The translations under genes were made by a program, and so were the position numbers. The notes beneath the pieces are model-generated. The model did no database searches, was not told the DNA's origin, and worked only from the letters and a program-made list of their open reading frames with translations. A DNA stretch of 64,000 nucleotides from the NCBI RefSeq assembly GCF_030704825.1, contig NZ_JAUYNX010000036.1, positions 1 through 64,000 on the forward strand. The letters run 5' to 3'. Shown here piece by piece: positions 48,867 to 59,505 of this stretch (positions are counted from its first letter, which is position 1; each line of letters starts with the position of its first letter). The stretch comes from Brevundimonas sp. (lineage in GTDB: Bacteria > Pseudomonadota > Alphaproteobacteria > Caulobacterales > Caulobacteraceae).

Positions 48867-50540
48867 TCAGAGCCTCAGAATGATCGTCTCGACGATCGGA
48901 CGCCGATCCCAGATTTGCTGGCTGGCCTTCTTCAACGCCCGCGAGACGGCCTGTTCGATCACCATCTCGTCCTCCAGCGCCGGGCCCTTCAGTTTCATCA
49001 CCGCCTGTTCGGCGCGCTCGGCCAGATCATCGAGGGCGTCGCCCAGCGGCGACTGCTCGTCGCCGGGCAGGCCGATGGCGCGCACGTCGATGTCGCTGAC
49101 GATCTTGCCGCGCCTGTCCATGGCGAAGCTGACGATCAGCACTCCGTTGGTCGAGGCGTGACGCCGTTCGTGCAGGGCCTCGCCCTGTTCGGTGACAAGG
49201 CGCCCGCCGTCGACGTAGAGCCGGCCGCTCGGGACCTCGTCGATGATGGCGGCGGGCCCGGGAGCCAGCCGCACCATGTCGCCGTTGCGCGGGGTGACCG
49301 TCTCCGGCACGCCCATGTCCTTCGCCAGGTTGGCATGCTCGGCGAGGTGCCTGCGCATGCCGTGGGTCGGCACGGCGATCTTCGGCCGCGCCCAGCGATA
49401 CATCTGGCGCAATTCCTCGCGGCACGGGTGGCCGGAGACGTGGATGCCGGGGTGATCCTTCTCGGTGTAGAGGCGGACGCCGCGGTCGGTCAGCTTGTCC
49501 TGCAGCCGGCCGATCGACAGCTCGTTGCCCGGGATGACCCGCGACGAGAAGATGCAGTGATCGCCCTTGCTCAGCTTGATGTAGGGGTGGGTGCCTTCGG
49601 CGACGCGCGACAGGGCCGCCCTCGCCTCGCCCTGGCTGCCGGTGCACAGATACAGGATCTCGTCGGCGGGCCAGACGCGGGCCTCCTGCTCGGACAGGAA
49701 CGGCTTGATGTCCTGCAGCATGCCGACGTGTTTGGCCGCGGAGGTGATGCGCTGCATCGACCGTCCGGCCAGCGACACGCGCCGTCCCGCCGCCTCCGCC
49801 GCCCGGATCACGCTGTCCATGCGTGCAACGTTCGAGGCGAAACAGCCAACGGCGATCCGGCCCTTCAGCCCGCCGATCAGCTCGGCCAGGGCGTCGCGCA
49901 CGCCGCCTTCCGACCCCGCCGAGCCTTCGACGAAGACGTTGGTGGAATCGCACACCATGGCCAGGACGCCCTCGTCGCCGAGGCGGCTGATGGCGCCGGA
50001 GTCGGTGACGCCGCCAACGATGGGGTCGTCGTCGATCTTCCAGTCGCCGGTATGCAGCACCGTGCCCAGGGGGGTCCTGATCGCCAGCCCGTTCGGCTCG
50101 GCGATCGAGTGGGTCATGGTGACGAAGGTGACGTCGAACGGCCCGAGATTGATGGTCCCGCCCAGCGGCACCTCGATCAGCTGGACCTGGTCCAGAATGC
50201 CCGCCTCGCGCAGCTTCTCGCGGATGAGAAAGGCGGTGAACGGCGTGGCGTACAGCGGCGCCTTCATGCGCGACCACAGCCAGCCGAGGGCGCCGATATG
50301 GTCCTCGTGCGCGTGGGTCAGGACGATGCCGCGGATGGTTTCGCCCTCGAGGAAAGCGGGATCCGGCACGATCACGTCGACGCCGGGCGTCGACAGGTCG
50401 CCGAAGGTCACGCCCACGTCGACCACGATCCATTCGCGGTTCGCCTCGGGGCCGTAGCCGTACAGATTCAGGTTCATACCGATTTCGCCCGACCCGCCCA
50501 GCGGCAGGAAGACGAACTCGTCGTTGGTTTGCTTTTTCAT
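48867..50540 (-). CDS. rnj: ribonuclease J
   Basis: A 557-residue MBL/beta-CASP ribonuclease with both endo- and 5'-3' exonuclease activity in its family. Metal motif THAHEDH is at 75-81 (His76, His78, Asp80, His81), and the beta-CASP motifs [10 protein letters not shown] and the [11 protein letters not shown] region follow, then a C-terminal dimerisation domain. The ATG overlaps the coaX stop (ATGA). It takes part in rRNA maturation and mRNA decay in alphaproteobacteria. Confidence 0.95.
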   Translation of the reverse strand: MKKQTNDEFVFLPLGGSGEIGMNLNLYGYGPEANREWIVVDVGVTFGDLSTPGVDVIVPDPAFLEGETIRGIVLTHAHEDHIGALGWLWSRMKAPLYATPFTAFLIREKLREAGILDQVQLIEVPLGGTINLGPFDVTFVTMTHSIAEPNGLAIRTPLGTVLHTGDWKIDDDPIVGGVTDSGAISRLGDEGVLAMVCDSTNVFVEGSAGSEGGVRDALAELIGGLKGRIAVGCFASNVARMDSVIRAAEAAGRRVSLAGRSMQRITSAAKHVGMLQDIKPFLSEQEARVWPADEILYLCTGSQGEARAALSRVAEGTHPYIKLSKGDHCIFSSRVIPGNELSIGRLQDKLTDRGVRLYTEKDHPGIHVSGHPCREELRQMYRWARPKIAVPTHGMRRHLAEHANLAKDMGVPETVTPRNGDMVRLAPGPAAIIDEVPSGRLYVDGGRLVTEQGEALHERRHASTNGVLIVSFAMDRRGKIVSDIDVRAIGLPGDEQSPLGDALDDLAERAEQAVMKLKGPALEDEMVIEQAVSRALKKASQQIWDRRPIVETIILRL

Positions 50541-51316
50541 ACGTCCTTGAGATGGGTGTTCCGCCGCCAGATTTCGAGCAGGCCGCGGATGGTCAGGTCC
50601 GGATCGAACCGGTCGATGGATGGGGTGGCCCCTTCGAACAGCGAAGCGACGCCGCCGGTGCCGATGACGGTCATGGGTTTCCCCCACTCCGCCTTGATGC
50701 GCGCGACCAGGCCCTCGATCAGGGCGACATAGCCCCAGAAGACGCCCGATTGCATGTTGGACACGGTGTCCTTGCCGATCACGCGGTCGGGCTTCTGGAT
50801 GGCGATGCGGGGCAACATTGCGGCGGCCTCGTGCAGGGCCTGCAGCGACAGGTTGATGCCGGGCGCGATCACCCCGCCCTCGAAGGCCCCGTCGGCGGCG
50901 ACCACGTCGAAGGTGGTGGCCGTGCCGCTGTCGATGACGATCAGGTCGCCGGGATAGACCATGTGCGCGCCGATGGCGTTGACCAGCCGGTCGGCCCCCG
51001 CCTCGCTCGGCTTCGCGATCCGCGCCGTCATGCCCAGTTCGACGTTCTCGCCGATCACCAAGGGCTCGACCGACAGATAGCGGCGCGCCAGATTGCGCAG
51101 GTTGAAGATCGATTGCGGCACGACGCTGGAGATGATGCAGCCGTCCAGCTGGCTGATCGACAGGCCGCGCATGGCCAGCAGCTGGCTCAGCCAGACCGCG
51201 TATTCGTCGGCCGTGCGGCTGGCCTCGGTGGCCGTGCGCCACTGGGCGATCCAGTCCGCGCCGTCATGCACCGCGAACAGCGTGTTGGTGTTGCCCTGCT
51301 CGATCGCCAGCAGCAT
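50537..51316 (-). CDS. coaX: type III pantothenate kinase
   Basis: A 259-residue ASKHA-fold kinase that starts CoA synthesis from pantothenate. The phosphate loop reads EQGNTNT (6-12), with Glu6 where the family norm is Asp. [17 protein letters not shown] and [11 protein letters not shown] are the other active-site motifs. It overlaps birA by one base and rnj by four. Confidence 0.94.
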   Translation of the reverse strand: MLLAIEQGNTNTLFAVHDGADWIAQWRTATEASRTADEYAVWLSQLLAMRGLSISQLDGCIISSVVPQSIFNLRNLARRYLSVEPLVIGENVELGMTARIAKPSEAGADRLVNAIGAHMVYPGDLIVIDSGTATTFDVVAADGAFEGGVIAPGINLSLQALHEAAAMLPRIAIQKPDRVIGKDTVSNMQSGVFWGYVALIEGLVARIKAEWGKPMTVIGTGGVASLFEGATPSIDRFDPDLTIRGLLEIWRRNTHLKDV

Positions 51317-52062
51317 CACGCGGCCTCCCCGAAAAAGACGTCGCCGGCCGAGATCAGCCGCAGCGACCCGTCCGCCAGTCTCAGTTTCAGCGCCCCGTCC
51401 GGGGCCACGCCCTCGGCCCGGCCCTCGACCGTCTCGCGCCCCAGCCGCGCCACGGCGGGACCGTCCAGCCCCGGCGTCCGCGCCTGCCAGGCGTCGAGGA
51501 TCGGCTGGAAGCCCAGCGTCTCCCACCGGTCCATCCAGACCGCCAAGGCCTCGGCCAGAACCGCGGCGGCCGCCTCCACCGTCGGCGGCGCCAGCACGTC
51601 GCCGCGCAGATGGTGGACCAGGGCCGTCGCCGGCCGTTCGGTCCCCTCGGGCGCATGGGCCAGATTGACCCCTATCCCGACCGCCAGCCACAGACCGCCG
51701 CTCTCGTGCGCTCCGGACTCGACCAGCACGCCGGCGACCTTTTCGCCCGCCAGCATCACGTCGTTGGGCCATTTGATCGTCACCAGCGACGGCGGCGCCC
51801 AGACATCCAGCAGATCCGCGATGGCCAGGGCCGCGACGAAGGTCACCTGCGCCGCCTCGGCCGGCGGCTTGCGCGTCACATGCAGCAGGGTCGCGAACAG
51901 GTTGCCGCCTTCGCTCGCCCACTCGCGTCCGCGCCGTCCGCGGCCCGCGGTCTGGCGGCGCGCGACAATCCACAACGGCCCCGTCTCGCCGGCCTCGGCC
52001 CGGCGGCGAGCCTCGGCGTTGGTCGAGTCCGTCTGGTCGAGAATGAGGACAGGCGGCGTCAT
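51316..52062 (-). CDS. birA: biotin--[acetyl-CoA carboxylase] ligase
   Basis: A 248-residue biotin protein ligase. The biotinyl-AMP loop [19 protein letters not shown] and the catalytic KWPNDVM are present. The N-terminal DNA-binding domain of E. coli BirA is absent, so it acts as an enzyme only. The ATG before [14 protein letters not shown] is the family start. Confidence 0.95.
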   Translation of the reverse strand: MTPPVLILDQTDSTNAEARRRAEAGETGPLWIVARRQTAGRGRRGREWASEGGNLFATLLHVTRKPPAEAAQVTFVAALAIADLLDVWAPPSLVTIKWPNDVMLAGEKVAGVLVESGAHESGGLWLAVGIGVNLAHAPEGTERPATALVHHLRGDVLAPPTVEAAAAVLAEALAVWMDRWETLGFQPILDAWQARTPGLDGPAVARLGRETVEGRAEGVAPDGALKLRLADGSLRLISAGDVFFGEAA

Positions 52063-52111
52063 CGGGGGGCGTTCATTCCAGCTCGGGGCGAGATCGCCTC
52101 GCCCACCCGTT

Positions 52112-52534
52112 CTATTGCGCCGAAGCCAGGCGGCCGTCACGGGCCCCCGACCAGCTGATGAACATCACGCACGTTTCGCTCAGGCACCGATCGGCGTGCG
52201 GTTTCCCGCCTTGCTGCATCCAGTAGGACCCGGGCCCCAGCACCGCCGCGTCTTCCTCGCGGACCTCGGGCGTCCAGTGCTTCATCTCGCCGCTCAGCAC
52301 CACCAGCCGATAGTCGGCGGTGTGGATGTGCATGACGGGCTCGGCGGGGCCGAAGCGCATCAGCATGTCCGACAGCCCCGTGCGGGGATCGCCGCGCAGC
52401 ACCGCGATGGCGGGGCCGTTCGGGGCCGCGGGGTTCAGCGGCGTGAACCGCGCCTCGTCGTAGGGCGTCGGCGGCTCCCGCGTCGGCTCCGCCTGGACGG
52501 TAAACGCCAGTATCGCGGCGGTTACCGTCAGCAT
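52112..52534 (-). CDS. small cupin-domain protein
   Basis: About 140 residues. A hydrophobic N-terminus (MLTVTAAILAFTVQAE) suggests export, followed by one cupin barrel with MHIHTADYRLVVLSGEMKHW and a second motif GSYWMQQGGKPHADRC, whose His residues could bind a metal. The start is the ATG four bases after the nuoN stop, with a GGAG about 12 bases upstream. It lies at the nuoN/birA junction. The substrate is unknown. Confidence 0.7.
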   Translation of the reverse strand: MLTVTAAILAFTVQAEPTREPPTPYDEARFTPLNPAAPNGPAIAVLRGDPRTGLSDMLMRFGPAEPVMHIHTADYRLVVLSGEMKHWTPEVREEDAAVLGPGSYWMQQGGKPHADRCLSETCVMFISWSGARDGRLASAQ

Positions 52535-52538
52535 GGCG

Positions 52539-53984
52539 TCAACCCGCTCCAAACCCGACGGCGGCGGCGCGGCTCAGCGGCTCGATCCAGACCAGGCCGA
52601 GGATCACCAGCGGGAAGGAGAAGGCCGCGGCGGCCCAGGCGATGGCCTTCGCCTCGATCGGCGACGCATCGGTCGGCTCGATGCCCTCCGGCGCCGCGTC
52701 GAACCACATCAGCTTGATGATGCGCAGATAGTAGAAGCCGGCCACGACCGAGGCGACCAGACCGGCGGCCCCCGCCATCCAGTAGCCGGCGTCCGCGGCC
52801 GCGCCGAAGACATAGAACTTGCCCCAGAAGCCCGCGAACGGCGGCATCCCCAGCACCGACAGCGACAGCACGGTCAGCGCAATTGTTGTCAGAGGCTTGT
52901 CCTTGCGCAGCCCCGCCAGGTCGGCGATCCGCCGCACCGGCTTTCCGCCGCGCGACAGCGACAGCAGGATGGCGAAGAAGCCGAACTGGTCGATCACGTA
53001 CAGGGTCATGAACACCAGCATGGCCTGAACCCCCGCCGTGGTCCCGGCGGCGATGCCCAGCAGGGCGTAGCCGATGTTGGCGATCGAGGAATAGGCCAGC
53101 AGCCTTTGCAGGTCCTTCTGCGCCAGACCGCCGAAGGCCCCGACAGCGAAGCTGATCAGCGAGATCAGGATCAGCACCTGGGCCCACTGGTCGTGCGAGC
53201 CGGCGAAGGCGCCTTCCAGCGTGCGCGCGATCAGCACCATGGCCGCGACCTTGGGCGCGGTGGCGAACAGGGCCACGACCGGGGTCGGCGCGCCCTCGTA
53301 GACGTCGGGCGTCCACATATGGAACGGGGCGGCCGAGACCTTGAAGGCTAGGCCGCAGATCAGGAACACCAGGCCGAAGATCAGGCCTGTCGATTGGTTG
53401 GCCGCGGCGTAGGCGGCGATCTCGTCGAACCGCATCGAGCCGGTGAAGCCGTAGATCAGGCTGGCGCCGTACAGCAGCAGGCCCGACGATAGGGCGCCCA
53501 GGACGAAATACTTCAGCCCCGCCTCGGACGCCTTCAGGTCGTCGCGGTGGAAGGCGGCCAGCACATAGAGGGCCAGGGAATGCAGTTCGATGCCGACATA
53601 GAGGGAGATCAGGTCGCCCGACGAGGCCATCATCCCCATACCGGCCGAGGCCAGCACGATCAGGATCGGGTATTCGAACTTCGCGATCCGTGCGCGGCGC
53701 ATCCATCCGTCGCCCAGCACGATGGCCACGGCGCTGGACAGGAAGATCAGGGCCTTGCCGTAGACGGCCAGCGGATCGGCCACATAGGCCCCGTTGAAGG
53801 CCTGGCCCAGCGGACCGGTCACGGTCACGGCGGTGGCGGCGACCAGCAGGCCGACCGACAGGATGGAGATGAGGCGCGCGCTCTTCTCGCCCATGAAGGC
53901 GCCGAGCATGAGCAGCACCAGGCCGCCGACCGCCAGGGTCGCTTCCGGGGCCGAGAGGTGAAGGGCGGAGATCAGGTCAGGCAT
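52539..53984 (-). CDS. nuoN: NADH-quinone oxidoreductase subunit N
   Basis: A 481-residue antiporter-like membrane subunit of complex I with about 14 helices. The proton-channel lysines lie in segments such as LKYFVLGALSSGLLLYGAS and LAYSSIANIGYALLGIAAG. It is the last nuo gene, eight bases after nuoM. Confidence 0.96.
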   Translation of the reverse strand: MPDLISALHLSAPEATLAVGGLVLLMLGAFMGEKSARLISILSVGLLVAATAVTVTGPLGQAFNGAYVADPLAVYGKALIFLSSAVAIVLGDGWMRRARIAKFEYPILIVLASAGMGMMASSGDLISLYVGIELHSLALYVLAAFHRDDLKASEAGLKYFVLGALSSGLLLYGASLIYGFTGSMRFDEIAAYAAANQSTGLIFGLVFLICGLAFKVSAAPFHMWTPDVYEGAPTPVVALFATAPKVAAMVLIARTLEGAFAGSHDQWAQVLILISLISFAVGAFGGLAQKDLQRLLAYSSIANIGYALLGIAAGTTAGVQAMLVFMTLYVIDQFGFFAILLSLSRGGKPVRRIADLAGLRKDKPLTTIALTVLSLSVLGMPPFAGFWGKFYVFGAAADAGYWMAGAAGLVASVVAGFYYLRIIKLMWFDAAPEGIEPTDASPIEAKAIAWAAAAFSFPLVILGLVWIEPLSRAAAVGFGAG

Positions 53985-53991
53985 ATCGGTC

Positions 53992-55494
53992 TCACCCGCC
54001 GATCGCGGCGCGATAGGTGGTCGTCAGGGCCTCGACCGAGGCGGCGGTGTAGTCCAGCACCAGGCCGGGCTGAACGCCCAGCCAGAGGGTGCCGATGATC
54101 AACGGGGCGAAGATCAGCAGCTCGCGCTTGTCGACATCGGTGATCGCCTTCATCGCCGGATTGGTGATCTCGCCGAACATCACGTTGCGGTACAGCGTCA
54201 GGGCGTAGACCGCCGAGAAGATCACGCCCGAGGCGGCGAACAGGGCGGTCCAGGTCGAGACCTCGTAGATGCCGACCATGGTCAGGATCTCGCCGATGAA
54301 GCCCGAGGTGCCCGGCAGGCCGACATTGGCCATGGTGAACAGCATGAAGATGGCCGCGAACCACGGCATGCGCGCCGTCAGGCCGCCGTACAGGGCGATC
54401 TCGCGGGTGTGCATCCGGTCATAGACCACGCCCACGCAGAGGAAGAGCGCGCCCGAGATCAGGCCGTGGCTCAGCATCTGGAACACCGCCCCCTGCACGC
54501 CCTGGTCGTTGCCGGCGAAGATGCCCATGGTCACGAAGCCCATGTGCGCCACCGACGAATAGGCGATCAGCTTCTTCATGTCCGTCTGCCGGAAGGCGAC
54601 CAGCGAGGTGTAGACGATCGCGATCACGGACAGGGTGAAGACCAGCGGCGCGAAGGTCTGCGACGCCTGCGGGAACATGGGCAGGTTGAACAGCAGGAAG
54701 CCGTAGCCGCCCAGCTTCAGCAGGATGCCGGCCAGGATCACCGACCCCGCCGTCGGCGCCTGGACGTGGGCGTCGGGCAACCAGGTGTGCACCGGCCACA
54801 TCGGCATCTTGACCGCGAAGCTCGAGAAGAAGGCGAGCCAGAGCAGGGGCTGCGCCGCGGGGCTGAAGGCGTAGTCCTTAAGCGCCGGGATGCTGGTGGT
54901 GCCGGTCTCGGCCGCCATCCACAGCATGGCCAGCAGCATCAGGACGGAGCCCAGCAGGGTGTAGAGGAAGAATTTGTACGAGGCGTAGATCCGGTTCGCC
55001 CCGCCCCACACGCCGATGATGATGAACATCGGCACCAGGGTGCCTTCGAAGAAGATGTAGAACAGGAACAGGTCCAGCGAGGTGAACACCCCGATGACCA
55101 GCGTCTCCAGCACCAGGAAGGCGATCATGTAATCGACCACCCGGTCCTTGATCGTGGTCCAGCTGGCCAGGATGCAGATCGGCATCAGGAAGGCGGTCAG
55201 CAGGACGAACAGGATGGAAATCCCGTCCACCCCCATGTGGTACTGGGCGCCCGCGAACCAGACGTAGCGCTCGACGAACTGGTAGGTCGCCAGTTCCGGC
55301 TTGAACTGCATCACCAGAACGGCGGACACCGCCAGGACGGCCGTGGTCGCAATCAACGCGATCCAGCGCGCGGCGCCGTCCGCCCCGCCCTTGTTCAACA
55401 GGCGCGCCAGCAGGATCAGACCCGCGCCGACCAGCGGCAGGAAGGTGACGACGCTGAGGATGTTGGGGATCTGGGGCAAGATCAGGCTCCCCAC
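53992..55494 (-). CDS. nuoM: NADH-quinone oxidoreductase subunit M
   Basis: A 500-residue antiporter-like subunit of complex I. Helix motifs [40 protein letters not shown] and [20 protein letters not shown] (each slightly shortened here: [31 protein letters not shown]) are diagnostic. A GTG start (55494) overlaps the end of nuoL by 13 bases. Confidence 0.95.
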   Translation of the reverse strand: MGSLILPQIPNILSVVTFLPLVGAGLILLARLLNKGGADGAARWIALIATTAVLAVSAVLVMQFKPELATYQFVERYVWFAGAQYHMGVDGISILFVLLTAFLMPICILASWTTIKDRVVDYMIAFLVLETLVIGVFTSLDLFLFYIFFEGTLVPMFIIIGVWGGANRIYASYKFFLYTLLGSVLMLLAMLWMAAETGTTSIPALKDYAFSPAAQPLLWLAFFSSFAVKMPMWPVHTWLPDAHVQAPTAGSVILAGILLKLGGYGFLLFNLPMFPQASQTFAPLVFTLSVIAIVYTSLVAFRQTDMKKLIAYSSVAHMGFVTMGIFAGNDQGVQGAVFQMLSHGLISGALFLCVGVVYDRMHTREIALYGGLTARMPWFAAIFMLFTMANVGLPGTSGFIGEILTMVGIYEVSTWTALFAASGVIFSAVYALTLYRNVMFGEITNPAMKAITDVDKRELLIFAPLIIGTLWLGVQPGLVLDYTAASVEALTTTYRAAIGG

Positions 55495-57563
55495 GCATAG
55501 ATGGCGAAGGCGAGGAAGCCGGCCACGCCGAGCAGCATCACGAACGCATAGTGGTAGACATAGCCGGACTGGATTTTCGCCAGCCGCGCCGCCGATTTCA
55601 GCGAGGCCCAGGCCGCGCCGTTCGGGCCCAGCCCGTCGATGATCTTCACGTCGCCGATCTTCCAGAACAGGTCGCCGACCGCCTTGGCGCCCTTCACGAA
55701 GACGAAGTCATACAGCTCGTCGAAATACCATTTGTTGTAGAGGAAGGCGTGGATCACGCCGCCGCGGTCGGCCATGCGGCGCGCCATGCCTTCCTTCAGC
55801 ACATAGAGCCAGAAGGCCGCGAATGTGCCGATCAGGGTCAGCACCAGCGGCGACCATTTCACCCAGGTCGGGACCTCGTGGCTGTCGTGCAGGACGTGGT
55901 TGTGCGGGCCCGAGAAGATGGCGCCGCGCCAGAACTCGGCTTCGTGGTGACCGATGAACTGCGGCGCGAAGGCGAAGCCGGCGGCGACGGCCCCGACCGA
56001 CAGCAGCAGCAACGGAACCAGCATCACCCAAGGGCTCTCGTGCGGCTGCAGGGGGCCGTGGTGCGCATGGTCGTCGTGCGCGTGATCGTCGGCGATCGGC
56101 TCGGAATGGGTTTCCAGCTGGGCGTGCGAGGCGTGGTCGTCGTGCGCGTGGTCGTCGTGATGCGCGTCCTTCCACACCGGCTTGTTGTGGAAGGTCATGA
56201 ACACCAGCCGCCACGAATAGTAGGCGGTCAGGCCGGCCGCGAGGATGCCGACGAAGAAGGCGAACAGCCCCATGGCGCTGTGGCCGCTGGAGAACGAGGC
56301 GAAGGCGCTCTCGATGATCGAGTCCTTGGAATAGAAGCCCGCCAGACCGCCGACGCCGGGTATGCCCAGGCCGGTGATGGCGATGGTGCCGATGGTCATC
56401 ACCGCATAGGTGACCGGCAGCAGCTTCCACAGCCCGCCCATCTTCCGCATGTCCTGCTCGTGATGCATGCCGTGGATCACCGAGCCGGCGCCGAGGAACA
56501 GCAGGGCCTTGAAGAAGGCGTGGGTGAACAGGTGGAACATGGCCGCCTGGTAGGCGCCGACGCCCGCCGCGAAGAACATGTAGCCGAGCTGCGAACAGGT
56601 CGAATAGGCGATGACCCGCTTGATGTCGTTCTGGGCCAGGCCGACGGTGGCGGCGAACAGGGCGGTGACCGCGCCGGTCAGGGCGATGACGGCGGCGGCG
56701 AAGGGCGCATGTTCGTAGATCGGCGACAGCAGGCAGACCATGTAGACGCCCGCGGTGACCATGGTCGCCGCGTGGATCAGGGCCGACACCGGGGTCGGGC
56801 CCTCCATGGCGTCGGGCAGCCAGGTGTGCAGGAAGAACTGGGCCGACTTGCCCATGGCGCCGATGAACAGCAGCACGCCGGCCAGGTCGAGCGCCGACCA
56901 GGTGTGGCCGAGGAAGTCCCAACCCGTTCCCTCGCGCCCGGCGATCATCGGAAACAGCTCGGCGAACTGGATGGTGCCGAACATCCAGAACACGGTGAGG
57001 ATGCCCAGGGCGAAGCCGAAGTCGCCGACGCGGTTGACCACGAAGGCCTTGATGGCGGCGGCGCTGGCGGTGGACTTCTTGTACCAGAAGCCGATCAGCA
57101 GATAGGAGGCCAGCCCCACCCCTTCCCAGCCGAAGAACAGCTGCATGAAGTCGGCGGCGGTGACCAGGGCCAGCATGGCGAAGGTGAACAGCGACAGGTA
57201 GGCGAAGAAGCGCGGCTTGTCGGGATCCTCGGCCATATACCCCCACGAATAGAGGTGGACGAGCGAGGACACGCTGGTGACGACGACCAGCATGACCGCC
57301 GACAGGGCGTCGATGCGGATCGACCAGACCGACTGGAAATCGCCGACGTTGATGAAGGGAAACAGCTCGACCGTGAAGGCCTCCATATGCCCCCAGGTCC
57401 ACTGGCTGAACACGATCCAGGCCACGGCGCAGGAGAAGAACAGCAGGCCGGTGGTGATCGTCTTCGAGATCAGGTCGCCGAGCCGGCGGCCCGACAGGCC
57501 GACGATGGCCGCGCCGAGCAGCGGGGCGAAGACGCCGAGGGTGACGAGTAGCGCGAGATCCAC
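55482..57563 (-). CDS. nuoL: NADH-quinone oxidoreductase subunit L
   Basis: A 693-residue complex I subunit with an antiporter-like core ([43 protein letters not shown] in part, [15 protein letters not shown]) and the long lateral helix at its C-terminus. Residues about 463-503 form a hydrophilic insert very rich in His and Asp (repeats of DDHAH). The start is a GTG. It is followed by nuoM with a 13-base overlap. Confidence 0.95.
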   Translation of the reverse strand: MDLALLVTLGVFAPLLGAAIVGLSGRRLGDLISKTITTGLLFFSCAVAWIVFSQWTWGHMEAFTVELFPFINVGDFQSVWSIRIDALSAVMLVVVTSVSSLVHLYSWGYMAEDPDKPRFFAYLSLFTFAMLALVTAADFMQLFFGWEGVGLASYLLIGFWYKKSTASAAAIKAFVVNRVGDFGFALGILTVFWMFGTIQFAELFPMIAGREGTGWDFLGHTWSALDLAGVLLFIGAMGKSAQFFLHTWLPDAMEGPTPVSALIHAATMVTAGVYMVCLLSPIYEHAPFAAAVIALTGAVTALFAATVGLAQNDIKRVIAYSTCSQLGYMFFAAGVGAYQAAMFHLFTHAFFKALLFLGAGSVIHGMHHEQDMRKMGGLWKLLPVTYAVMTIGTIAITGLGIPGVGGLAGFYSKDSIIESAFASFSSGHSAMGLFAFFVGILAAGLTAYYSWRLVFMTFHNKPVWKDAHHDDHAHDDHASHAQLETHSEPIADDHAHDDHAHHGPLQPHESPWVMLVPLLLLSVGAVAAGFAFAPQFIGHHEAEFWRGAIFSGPHNHVLHDSHEVPTWVKWSPLVLTLIGTFAAFWLYVLKEGMARRMADRGGVIHAFLYNKWYFDELYDFVFVKGAKAVGDLFWKIGDVKIIDGLGPNGAAWASLKSAARLAKIQSGYVYHYAFVMLLGVAGFLAFAIYAWGA

Positions 57564-57565
57564 GG

Positions 57566-57874
57566 TCAGCCCTTCATCACGGACGCATCGTCAACCGCGA
57601 TGTCGCCGCGGTTGCGGAAGAAGGTCACCAGGATGGCCAGGCCGACGGCGGCCTCGGCCGCGGCCACGGTCAGGACGAACATGGCCATGATCTGCCCCTG
57701 CACGTCGTTCAGATAGGCCGAGAAGGCGACGAAATTGATGTTCACAGCCAGCAGGATCAGCTCGATCGACATCAGGATGATGATGACGTTCTTGCGGTTC
57801 ACGAAGATGCCGAAAACGCCGATGGTGAACAGGATGGCGCCCACCGCCAGATAGTGCTGCAGGGTGATTTCCAT
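57566..57874 (-). CDS. nuoK: NADH-quinone oxidoreductase subunit K
   Basis: A 102-residue, three-helix subunit of the proton-pumping arm. The conserved glutamates lie in [18 protein letters not shown] and [13 protein letters not shown]. The ATG overlaps the nuoJ stop by one base; it ends two bases before nuoL. Confidence 0.96.
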   Translation of the reverse strand: MEITLQHYLAVGAILFTIGVFGIFVNRKNVIIILMSIELILLAVNINFVAFSAYLNDVQGQIMAMFVLTVAAAEAAVGLAILVTFFRNRGDIAVDDASVMKG

Positions 57875-58500
57875 CAGAGCAGGTCCTCGGGGGTGACGCC
57901 GGCGCCGGTGGTCACGGACTTGACCTCCATGGCGGTCTTCGCGTCGCGGCCGACCTGGCGGGCGACGTTCTGGCGCTTGATGTTGGGCTTGTGGCGCAGG
58001 GTCAGGACGATGGCCCCGATCATGGCGATCAGCAGCACGATCCCCGCCGCCTGGAAGATGTAGACATAGTCGGTGTAGAGCACCCGCCCGATGGTCTCGA
58101 CATTGGACGCCTCGGGCGTCGCCGCGACCGGCCCGGCGACATCGGCGGCGGCTCCGCCGCTGACCACGGCCAGGGAGATCATGATCATCTCGGCCAGCAA
58201 TACGCCCGCCACGATGGCCGCCAGCGGCAGGTAGCGCGCGTAGCCCTCGCGCAGGCGCACGAAGTCGACGTCCAGCATCATCACCACGAACAGGAACAGC
58301 ACCGCGACCGCGCCGACGTAGACCACGACCAGCAGCATGGCCAGGAACTCGGCCCCGAGCAGGACGAACAGCCCGGCCGACGAGAAGAAGGCGAGGATCA
58401 GCCACAGCACGCTGTGCACAGGGTTCTTCGCCGTCACGACCATCAGGCCGCCCAGCACGGCCACCGTGGCCAGCAGATAGAAGGCAATGCCTTGCAACAT
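57874..58500 (-). CDS. nuoJ: NADH-quinone oxidoreductase subunit J
   Basis: A 208-residue, five-helix membrane subunit. [20 protein letters not shown] and [14 protein letters not shown] are the conserved helix 2-3 region. The C-terminal tail of about 50 residues is soluble. It is separated from nuoI by 74 bases with a small hairpin. Confidence 0.95.
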   Translation of the reverse strand: MLQGIAFYLLATVAVLGGLMVVTAKNPVHSVLWLILAFFSSAGLFVLLGAEFLAMLLVVVYVGAVAVLFLFVVMMLDVDFVRLREGYARYLPLAAIVAGVLLAEMIMISLAVVSGGAAADVAGPVAATPEASNVETIGRVLYTDYVYIFQAAGIVLLIAMIGAIVLTLRHKPNIKRQNVARQVGRDAKTAMEVKSVTTGAGVTPEDLL

Positions 58501-58529
58501 CGGAGGCCTCGGCCCCTTTCGGTTAGTGG

Positions 58530-58558
58530 AGGACGATCCCGTTCGGAATCGCCGTCCT
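58530..58558. other. inverted repeat between nuoI and nuoJ
   Basis: AGGACG (58530-58535) pairs with CGTCCT (58553-58558), with further partial pairing (ATCC/GGAT-like) inside. It lies in the largest gap of the nuo string seen here and may adjust subunit ratios; it has no T tract. Confidence 0.3.
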
Positions 58559-58574
58559 GTTCAGCGTGTGCGCC

Positions 58575-59066
58575 TTACCGGTAAGGCGCGTCGAGTTCCA
58601 GATTCTTCGCGATCAGTCTTTCCCAACGGTCGCCGTTGGCGAGCAGCCGGTCCTTGTCGTAGAGCAGCTCTTCCCGCGTCTCGACGGTGAACTCCGAGTT
58701 CGGACCCTCGACGATGGCGTCCACCGGGCAGGCTTCCGCACACAGGCCGCAATAGATGCATTTGACCATGTCGATGTCGTAGCGGGTCGTGCGGCGGCTC
58801 CCGTCGGCGCGCGGCTCGGCCTCGATGGTGATGGCCTGGGCCGGGCAGATGGCCTCGCACAGCTTGCAGGCGATGCAGCGTTCCTCGCCGTTGGCGTAGC
58901 GGCGCAGGGCGTGCTCGCCCCGGAAACGCGGCGACTGCGGATTGCGCTCGAACGGATAGTTCACCGTGGCCTTGGGACGGGCCATGTATTTCAGCGACAG
59001 GCCGATCGCGCCGACGGCGTCGATCAGCAGCGCGCCCTTCGCGGCCTGGACGAGACGGTTCAACAT
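58575..59066 (-). CDS. nuoI: NADH-quinone oxidoreductase subunit I
   Basis: A 163-residue ferredoxin-like subunit with two 4Fe-4S clusters: Cys64, 67, 70 and 113 would hold one and Cys74, 103, 106 and 109 the other ([12 protein letters not shown] and [12 protein letters not shown]). The ATG at 59066 overlaps the preceding small lipoprotein stop by one base (TAATG) and suits the family N-terminus. Confidence 0.96.
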   Translation of the reverse strand: MLNRLVQAAKGALLIDAVGAIGLSLKYMARPKATVNYPFERNPQSPRFRGEHALRRYANGEERCIACKLCEAICPAQAITIEAEPRADGSRRTTRYDIDMVKCIYCGLCAEACPVDAIVEGPNSEFTVETREELLYDKDRLLANGDRWERLIAKNLELDAPYR

Positions 59067-59281
59067 TACTGGCTGGCTCCGGTGCGGGCGCACTCGCGGG
59101 CGTAACGCTCGCTCTGTTTATCCATGGTCTCGCAGCGGCGCAGGCGCTCGGCTTCCTGCCGCTCGATGCGCTCCTGCCGCTGCTGCCATTGCCAGGCCGA
59201 AACCGGCTCGGGCTCATAGGGCTGGGCGGCGCAGGCCGACAGCGCCGCGGCGGCCAGGAGGAAGGTCAGGACGCGGGTCAT
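59066..59281 (-). CDS. small lipoprotein inside the nuo operon (second of a pair)
   Basis: A 71-residue predicted lipoprotein (ALSAC, Cys17). A short Pro/Glu segment (YEPEPVSAW) leads to a charged helix rich in Gln, Arg and Glu (about 31-66) that looks like a short coiled coil, with Cys50 and Cys64 near its end. It overlaps nuoI by one base and the upstream lipoprotein by one base, so it is translated as part of the complex I operon. No family recognised. Confidence 0.72.
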   Translation of the reverse strand: MTRVLTFLLAAAALSACAAQPYEPEPVSAWQWQQRQERIERQEAERLRRCETMDKQSERYARECARTGASQ

Positions 59282-59505
59282 CAGTCTCGCCTCACCACGT
59301 CGCGGCAGCCGTCCTGCTGGTCGTCGCGGTCGGCGCGATCATCCCGACAGTCGGGGTGGGTTCGGGCCGCCTCGGCGCGGGCGCGCTCGGACCGGTCCAG
59401 CCTGCCCAGGGGCGTATCGTCGCCCCGGTCGTCGAGGGTCCAGCTGCAGCCGCCGAGAACGACGGCCGCCAGGATCAGGCCGGACAGGGCGAAAGGCCGG
59501 CTCAT
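59281..59505 (-). CDS. small lipoprotein inside the nuo operon (first of a pair)
   Basis: A 74-residue predicted lipoprotein (VLGGC, Cys20), followed by a very polar tail dominated by Asp and Arg with Cys53 and Cys67. The ATG overlaps the nuoH stop (ATGA) and its own stop overlaps the next lipoprotein gene. The Asp/Arg tail is low in complexity, but the lipobox and coupling to both neighbours argue that it is real. The function is unknown. Confidence 0.68.
   Translation of the reverse strand: MSRPFALSGLILAAVVLGGCSWTLDDRGDDTPLGRLDRSERARAEAARTHPDCRDDRADRDDQQDGCRDVVRRD

Noticed and set aside
55551..57551. Long plus-strand open frame antisense to nuoL
   Set aside because: The translation is dominated by Gly, Glu, Gln and Val repeats and mirrors nuoL codon structure.
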